A stretch of DNA of 7,960 nucleotides from Alphaproteobacteria bacterium (GTDB lineage: Bacteria > Pseudomonadota > Alphaproteobacteria > RF32 > CAG-239). How positions within the stretch are numbered: the first letter of the stretch is position 1; every line of letters begins with the position of its first letter. This document shows positions 1 to 4,680 of this stretch, piece by piece. The position numbers and the translations under genes were made by a program. The DNA lies in contig JAFTNB010000185.1 in NCBI GenBank assembly GCA_017452115.1, forward strand, positions 1 through 7,960. The letters are read 5' to 3'. The notes beneath the pieces were generated by a model that worked only from the letters and a program-made list of their open reading frames with translations, was not told the origin of the DNA and did not search any database.

Positions 1-307
1 TATTCGCTTAATCGGTAAAAATGAAACTTTAGTAAACAAACTGTTTCCTGATAATATATTTGGAGCAATATCACCAATCCATAATCGCCTCACCAGTGCT
101 ACAAATTCGGTAAAACAAACTGCAATGAAACCTTTTGGTTTGGCTCGAGATATTGCAACACATCAAACCGGAAGAGCTATCAGAGGCGTGGGGAAAGGAA
201 TCGGTAAAGGAGTTAGTGCTGCCGGCAAAGCAACAGGAAAAGCAATTGTTAATAAATATAAAGCAATTAAAGCTGCTAACCAAGCTAAAAATGCACTAAA
301 AAAATAG
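1..307 (+). CDS. C-terminal fragment of a larger protein, probably another VirB6/TrbL-like membrane protein
   Basis: An open frame enters from the left edge (first full codon at base 2) and stops at TAG 305-307, giving the last 101 residues of a protein whose start is outside the window. There is no membrane segment in the visible part. The last ~60 residues are strongly basic and rich in Gly, Ala and Lys, with a repeated GKGIGKG / AAGKATGKA pattern that could form a basic amphipathic helix. The tail resembles the Gly/Ala-rich segment after the last membrane helix of the next gene, and VirB6-like genes often occur in tandem in Rickettsiales vir loci, so a second VirB6-like protein is the best guess. 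An internal ATG at 125 is in the same frame but has no good ribosome binding site, so it is not taken as a separate start. The stop codon overlaps the Shine-Dalgarno of the next gene, which implies one operon and probable translational coupling. The open frame is seen directly; the family is inferred. Confidence 0.7.
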   Translation, partial: IRLIGKNETLVNKLFPDNIFGAISPIHNRLTSATNSVKQTAMKPFGLARDIATHQTGRAIRGVGKGIGKGVSAAGKATGKAIVNKYKAIKAANQAKNALKK

Positions 308-312
308 GTGAT
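306..312 (+). promoter_or_regulatory. Shine-Dalgarno overlapping the upstream stop codon
   Basis: AGGTGAT begins inside the TAG stop of the upstream frame and abuts ATG 313; a second in-frame ATG at 316 gives more normal spacing. Either start yields the same signal peptide. The overlap suggests that ribosomes ending on the upstream gene reinitiate here. Confidence 0.6.
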
Positions 313-3300
313 ATGATGATAACAATATGCAAACAACATAATAAAAAGAAAACGTCTAATATAGCAATTGCTATGTTGATGTTTGTTTTGTTATTTGCGT
401 ATAATACATATGCCGCCGTACATCCCAAAGATGTTAATACAGCAAATGCTGTTTGCTCTACCACAGGAATTTCTAACAAACAGTATGATACTAATGAATG
501 TCAGACAGATAACCGATGTGCCGCAGCTTCCGGATGTATTGATGCGACACCACTTGCCGGCGTTAATAAGATATCATCTCCGTTTGGTGAACGTATACAT
601 CCAATTACAGGGGAACGCTCAAATCATAAAGGTGTGGACTATGCAGCAACTACCGGAACTCCTATTTATGCAGCCGCTGACGGCTGTATTATTGAACAAA
701 GATATCAATATAATGCAGAAAAAGGAACAGGATACGGAAATACAATCAATCTGCAAGTAAATGATCCGGCAGGTACAACCGTAAGATATGCTCATATGTC
801 ATGCTTTGCAGAAACATTAGCACCAGGTTCATGTGTCAAAAAAGGACAAGTAATCGGTTTTGTCGGTAATACCGGTGGTTCTACCGGAGCGCATTTACAT
901 TATGAAATTAAGGAAAACGGAAAAGTAATCGATCCGCTTGCAGAATCGTCGTCAGATGTAATGTGTACGGTTGATGAAACAATCAAAAAAATGGATGAAA
1001 ATGCTAAAGCCGGAGGTAATGGAAGTACCGGAGAAGCATATGGAACCGGAACGCCTCAAGCGCCCGGACAAGTAGGCTTTATTGATAGCCCATCAAGAGA
1101 TGGATATAGCGACAAAGATTGTTTTCCGAGAAGATATAAAGAAAAATATGAAACTTGTATCTTTTGTAATTTATTCAGAGCTGCATTTGTAACGGCAAGT
1201 AACATTGCCAAAGCATCTTTTGATACATTAGCACCATGGGTTCAAAAGTTAATGGCAATAGCATTTGCGGTATGGATAGCTTTTCAGGTCATTAAATTTG
1301 TATCGGCAATGGAAAGTAAAGATGCACCTACCTTATTACGTTCAATCATTAATCAGACGTTTGTTTTTATCATTGCCTATTTCTTGTTAAATCATAATGC
1401 CGGATATTTTATGCAGCTGGCTCTAGAACCGATATTTAATACCGGATTTAAACTGGCACAATTGGTAATGTCCGGCGATATTGCCGCTTGCGATGATGAA
1501 TTTGATATTTCATCTTCCCTCAAAGAAGGGGGGTTGCCGGCTTCAATGGGTATCAGCATTTTATGTACATTAAAAGTTATTCAAGACAAATTATTGGATG
1601 TAATTACGGCTGGTTCCGCGGCAATGTGTATTGCCATGTTTATAAAGAATGCGTGGATTTTCCCTCATCCTGCTTATTTATTTTCAGGTTTAGGTTTGTG
1701 GGTAGTCGGAATGCTGTTATTGATTATTTTTCCGTTCCTAATGTTAGATGCAGTATTACAATTAGCGGTATCTTGTGCTTTGTTACCAGCAGCAATTGCA
1801 GCTTGGGCGTTTAAAGAAACCCGAGGATATGTAACTAAAGTTTGGGAATCTTTTCTTAAAGCTATGTTTAGCTTTGTATTCTTAACCATAATCATGATGA
1901 TTCTAATAACTATTTTGGATAATACAATCGGCGAAGCTCAACAAAGTCTTGACGCGGTTAACGAAACAGGCGGAGCATTTGACGTTATCTTAAATGACTT
2001 AAGTTGGACCGGTGTGTTATTCTTAAACATTGTATTTGTATGTTTGCTCGGTTGGGCGGTGCTCGGACAAATTGCTCAATTCTCCGGCAAATTTGCTTCT
2101 AGTGTATCAAGTACAAATATCGGAGCTCAACTTGGAACATTAGGTGCAAGCGGAGCTAAAAACATGACACAGAGAATCATTGCTCCGGGATTAAAAGCCG
2201 TACATAATAAAGTCGGGTTGGGTGCTGCTGGTAACAGAGCAAAACAAATTATCGGAGATATCGGAGAAACCATTAGCGCACATCGTCAAACGGTAAGAGC
2301 AAATAAATTTTCTTCCGGTGCATATAAAAATAAAACAGGATATAATGAAGTTACTGACAATGAGGGAAATACAACTTACTCATATATTGATACATCCGGT
2401 TTACTTGGAAAGAAAAAACAACATTCAGTTACAATTAATAAAGACGGCAAAATTGTTGCCGATAACAGTTCTCAAGTAACATCCATTCGTGGACGTACAA
2501 AAAGTCATGAAACATATGCAGACGGTAATATTGAAATAAGAAATACCGTAACCCAAGGTGGTAATGAAGTTAAACGAGATGTGAAAATTAAAGATAAAAA
2601 TATGCGCGACATGATTGGAGATGATGGTAAAATAAATATGGATGCCGTTAATAAACTGCGTGCAACTCCCGGTTTATCTAAAGATGCTGCTGATGAAATT
2701 ATTATAACGGGAATAATGCAACAGCGTATGCCTGATGAAATGAAAAAGATTAATCTATATAACAATATAGAAGCACAGGGAAAAATTACTCATAATGATG
2801 ATGGCTCAATTTCTTTGACTAAACTTGAAAAAAACGGCACATCTCACGAATTTAATGTACAAGTAAATCCCAATAACGGAAATATTATTACCAGATATAT
2901 TAAAAAAACAAATGCTGATAAAAACGGGATAAGTAAATCTACGGAAATGTTTAGTAACGGAGTATTTGAAAGTGTTACTACTAACAAAATTGATGCTAAC
3001 GGAAATATTACAAGCAGTAGCAAAAAATTCGGTATTAATAAAAATTATCATAGTGATAAACCGGCAATTAATCGTAAAGGGGAATTAAGAAAAGGCATGC
3101 CTGCAGAAAATATCGTTTTTGCAGGAATGTCTAAAGAAGATATAGAAAAACTAAAGCAACAATATAAAGAAGACCACCGCGATATTCAAAATAGTGAATT
3201 TGATGATACTATATCTCGTCCACTATTTGGTGATTGGGGACGTAATTTGCGTAAGCGTGGTTTTGCAGTTTTGAATCAAGATAAAGAATTTGAGGGATTA

Positions 3301-3354
3301 TCTCCGGAAGAAATAGAAGAAATCAAAAAAAGAAGGGCGGAAGGCACTGATTAA
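313..3354 (+). CDS. VirB6/TrbL-like type IV secretion channel protein with an N-terminal M23 peptidase domain
   Basis: A 1013-residue polytopic inner-membrane protein. Residues 1-34 form a signal peptide (Lys-rich start, hydrophobic IAIAMLMFVLLFA, likely cleavage after NTYA). Residues 35-80 are Cys-rich (C48, C63, C69, C75), as suits an oxidised periplasmic domain. Residues 86-210 are an M23/LytM metallopeptidase with H105xxxD109, H161 (YAHM) and H194-L-H196 all present; family knowledge predicts peptidoglycan cross-link cleavage. C270, C282 and C285 precede the membrane core. Hydrophobic segments lie near 312-331, 344-359, 431-447, 458-477, 479-500, 517-536 and 568-588; the LLPAAIAAWAFKETRGY stretch is typical of VirB6/TrbL. 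With an exported N-terminus, seven helices put the C-terminal ~425 residues in the cytoplasm. That tail is hydrophilic, with repeated Asp-Gly/Gly-Asn turns suggestive of beta-hairpins. VirB6 proteins build the inner-membrane part of type IV secretion channels, and the fused peptidase could replace a VirB1-type cell-wall enzyme. Domain assignments are strong; whether it serves secretion or conjugation is open. Confidence 0.88.
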   Translation: MMITICKQHNKKKTSNIAIAMLMFVLLFAYNTYAAVHPKDVNTANAVCSTTGISNKQYDTNECQTDNRCAAASGCIDATPLAGVNKISSPFGERIHPITGERSNHKGVDYAATTGTPIYAAADGCIIEQRYQYNAEKGTGYGNTINLQVNDPAGTTVRYAHMSCFAETLAPGSCVKKGQVIGFVGNTGGSTGAHLHYEIKENGKVIDPLAESSSDVMCTVDETIKKMDENAKAGGNGSTGEAYGTGTPQAPGQVGFIDSPSRDGYSDKDCFPRRYKEKYETCIFCNLFRAAFVTASNIAKASFDTLAPWVQKLMAIAFAVWIAFQVIKFVSAMESKDAPTLLRSIINQTFVFIIAYFLLNHNAGYFMQLALEPIFNTGFKLAQLVMSGDIAACDDEFDISSSLKEGGLPASMGISILCTLKVIQDKLLDVITAGSAAMCIAMFIKNAWIFPHPAYLFSGLGLWVVGMLLLIIFPFLMLDAVLQLAVSCALLPAAIAAWAFKETRGYVTKVWESFLKAMFSFVFLTIIMMILITILDNTIGEAQQSLDAVNETGGAFDVILNDLSWTGVLFLNIVFVCLLGWAVLGQIAQFSGKFASSVSSTNIGAQLGTLGASGAKNMTQRIIAPGLKAVHNKVGLGAAGNRAKQIIGDIGETISAHRQTVRANKFSSGAYKNKTGYNEVTDNEGNTTYSYIDTSGLLGKKKQHSVTINKDGKIVADNSSQVTSIRGRTKSHETYADGNIEIRNTVTQGGNEVKRDVKIKDKNMRDMIGDDGKINMDAVNKLRATPGLSKDAADEIIITGIMQQRMPDEMKKINLYNNIEAQGKITHNDDGSISLTKLEKNGTSHEFNVQVNPNNGNIITRYIKKTNADKNGISKSTEMFSNGVFESVTTNKIDANGNITSSSKKFGINKNYHSDKPAINRKGELRKGMPAENIVFAGMSKEDIEKLKQQYKEDHRDIQNSEFDDTISRPLFGDWGRNLRKRGFAVLNQDKEFEGLSPEEIEEIKKRRAEGTD

Positions 3355-3357
3355 TTT

Positions 3358-3382
3358 GGCTAATATATTCTAATATTTTGCC
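3358..3382 (+). terminator. Weak AT-rich hairpin after the VirB6-like gene
   Basis: GGC (3358-3360) pairs with GCC (3380-3382), and AATAT (3362-3366) with ATATT (3373-3377), around a six-base loop and an internal mismatch. T-rich sequence follows only about 15 bases later. It may slow or end transcription of the left operon, but the stem is weak and there is no immediate U-tract. Confidence 0.25.
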
Positions 3383-3385
3383 ATA

Positions 3386-3414
3386 TTTGTACACAATTTT
3401 TCTTTTTTTTGTAC
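3386..3414. promoter_or_regulatory. Candidate operator: two TTTGTAC direct repeats 22 bp apart
   Basis: TTTGTAC occurs at 3386-3392 and again at 3408-3414, a 22-bp period equal to about two helical turns. The first copy lies in a small palindrome, TTGT-AC-ACAA (3387-3396). A related inverted element, ATACAAA, sits at 3449-3455 near the likely -10. XRE/S24 repressors commonly bind repeated sites upstream of their own gene, so these are candidate autoregulatory operators for the next gene. The repeats are seen directly; the role is inferred, and the sequence is so T-rich that chance is a real alternative. Confidence 0.35.
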
Positions 3415-3421
3415 TATTTTC

Positions 3422-3450
3422 TTGATTTTTTTAAAGGGCTGATATTATAT
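3422..3450 (+). promoter_or_regulatory. Possible sigma-70-like promoter of the XRE regulator gene
   Basis: TTGATT (3422-3427) is followed after 17 bases by TTATAT (3445-3450); TATTAT (3443-3448), at 15-base spacing, is an alternative -10. Transcription would begin about 50 bases before the gene. The region is AT-rich, so matches are easy to find, but some promoter is expected here. Confidence 0.4.
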
Positions 3451-3503
3451 ACAAATAAATAGATTTAGTTCTGATTGTCTTAATTTATCAAGAGGATAAA
3501 CAA

Positions 3504-4475
3504 ATGGAAGAAATTATTTTCCCTAACCAAATTAGAATGTATCGCCGTTTGAGAGGGCGTTCAATGCAAGAATTGGCAGATCATCTTTCTGTCAGTTTAT
3601 CGGCTATTTCGAAAATTGAAAAAGGATACCGCCGCGTTGATCAGGAACAATTGGTACGGGTGGCAGAATTTTTGGATTGTCCTTTGCAAGACTTGTTTGT
3701 CAATGAACAAAATTCTCAACAAGAAATTGTTCAAGCTTGGCGCAGAGAGCAAGAAAGAAGAAATAAAATTAACGAGAAAACAGGTCTTAAAACCCTTGGA
3801 GCCGGATTGCGGCAAATCAGAAATGATAAAAATCTTACTTTGATTGAAGTAGCTGAAAATGCAGATATGACATTATCCGTGTATCACCGTATTGAGATGG
3901 GACAACGCGAGGTTTCTGATAAAGAATTCAAAAATATATCTCGAGCATTGGGGTTGGCTGCCGATGAGTTGAAAGAAACAATTAAATCGTTGGAAGATAA
4001 AGGATTGCTTGATGAAATAATTCAACGTAATGATGCAAAGTATAAATTATTATCATCTCCACGTGGAGCGATTTCAACTTTTGCCTCATCTTCTACCGAT
4101 TCATTAAAAATGCCCGTTTATGGTGTAGCAGGCAAAAACGGTGATATATCTGTTGATTTTAATCAGGAAACAAGAAAAATTAATTGTCCGCCTCATTTAG
4201 CTAATAAAAAAGATGCTTATGCTCTTAATCTGTGTACAAGAAGATTAGGCGGTCTATTGCCTACACGTTCTATTTTATTCGTCGATCCACAAGAAGTTGT
4301 CAGTGTAGGCGATATTGCCGTATTTTATGCTAACGAAGAAGAGGCTCAAGTGTTGAGTATTCGAGAAGATGAAAATGGTGCATTATACGGATTGAGATGG
4401 AATCCGGATGAAAGAATTGAAATCGGAAATGATGATTTGATAAATGTGCATAAAGTGGTAGCTATTTATTTATAA
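3504..4475 (+). CDS. Double-XRE transcriptional regulator with degenerate LexA/CI-like (S24) C-terminal domain
   Basis: A 323-residue cytoplasmic DNA-binding protein. The start ATG has AAGAGGA seven bases upstream. Two Cro/CI-type helix-turn-helix domains occupy residues 7-65 (MQELADHLSVSLSAISKIEKG core) and 98-156 (LIEVAENADMTLSVYHRIEMG core), joined by a charged helical linker at 66-96. Residues ~200-323 resemble the S24 fold of LexA and phage repressors: MPVYGVAG entry, then ILFVDP and VGDIAVFY strands, and a final HKVVAIYL strand. The catalytic Ser-Met expected in the 240-255 loop is not seen (the loop reads LCTRRLGGLLP), and the Lys expected in the following strand is replaced (AQVLSIRE). 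The protein should therefore not undergo RecA-stimulated self-cleavage, and the domain probably serves for dimerisation or ligand sensing. It stands alone between its own promoter region and a strong terminator. Whether it controls the flanking operons, itself or distant genes is unknown. Confidence 0.85.
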   Translation: MEEIIFPNQIRMYRRLRGRSMQELADHLSVSLSAISKIEKGYRRVDQEQLVRVAEFLDCPLQDLFVNEQNSQQEIVQAWRREQERRNKINEKTGLKTLGAGLRQIRNDKNLTLIEVAENADMTLSVYHRIEMGQREVSDKEFKNISRALGLAADELKETIKSLEDKGLLDEIIQRNDAKYKLLSSPRGAISTFASSSTDSLKMPVYGVAGKNGDISVDFNQETRKINCPPHLANKKDAYALNLCTRRLGGLLPTRSILFVDPQEVVSVGDIAVFYANEEEAQVLSIREDENGALYGLRWNPDERIEIGNDDLINVHKVVAIYL

Positions 4476-4494
4476 TAAATGCCCAAAAATGAAG

Positions 4495-4527
4495 CTCCAC
4501 AATTTCTAAAAATTGTGGAGTTTTTTT
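4495..4527 (+). terminator. Strong intrinsic terminator after the regulator gene
   Basis: CTCCACAATTT (4495-4505) and AAATTGTGGAG (4510-4520) form a perfect 11-bp stem with a CTAA loop, followed at once by seven T residues (4521-4527). It lies 19 bases past the regulator's stop codon and isolates that gene from the downstream operon. Confidence 0.95.
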
Positions 4528-4571
4528 GAATAGAAACAAAAAAAATTTATTGTGGAAAAGAAAAACTTCTA

Positions 4572-4631
4572 CTAGCACTTTAGCTGATAATTCTTATTTT
4601 GTTAACCTGACATTTACAAGTTATGTGCTAG
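4572..4631. repeat. Inverted repeat CTAGCAC / GTGCTAG flanking the promoter
   Basis: A perfect 7-bp inverted repeat, CTAGCAC at 4572-4578 and GTGCTAG at 4625-4631, encloses the -35 element; the right arm overlaps the extended -10. A dimeric regulator binding the arms could occlude the polymerase or loop the DNA. The repeat is seen; the function is inferred. Confidence 0.35.
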
Positions 4632-4634
4632 AAT
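4607..4634 (+). promoter_or_regulatory. Extended -10 sigma-70-like promoter of the downstream operon
   Basis: CTGACA (4607-4612) and TAGAAT (4629-4634) are separated by 16 bases, and the -10 is preceded by TG plus one base (4626-4628), an extended -10. Each hexamer has a single mismatch to consensus. Transcription would start near 4641, leaving a ~40-base leader before the TTG start at 4681. Confidence 0.7.
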
Positions 4635-4680
4635 GGTTATTATCGGAAAAGTTTGAGCAGATATTACAGGTTGAAAAGCA

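Noticed and set aside
125..307. Separate 60-aa gene starting at ATG 125
   Set aside because: The same frame stays open to the left edge of the window with protein-like sequence and no ribosome binding site precedes the ATG, so it is the end of a longer gene.
383..760. 125-codon + strand frame inside the M23 domain region
   Set aside because: It overlaps the intact, motif-bearing M23 sequence in another frame and has no domain features of its own.
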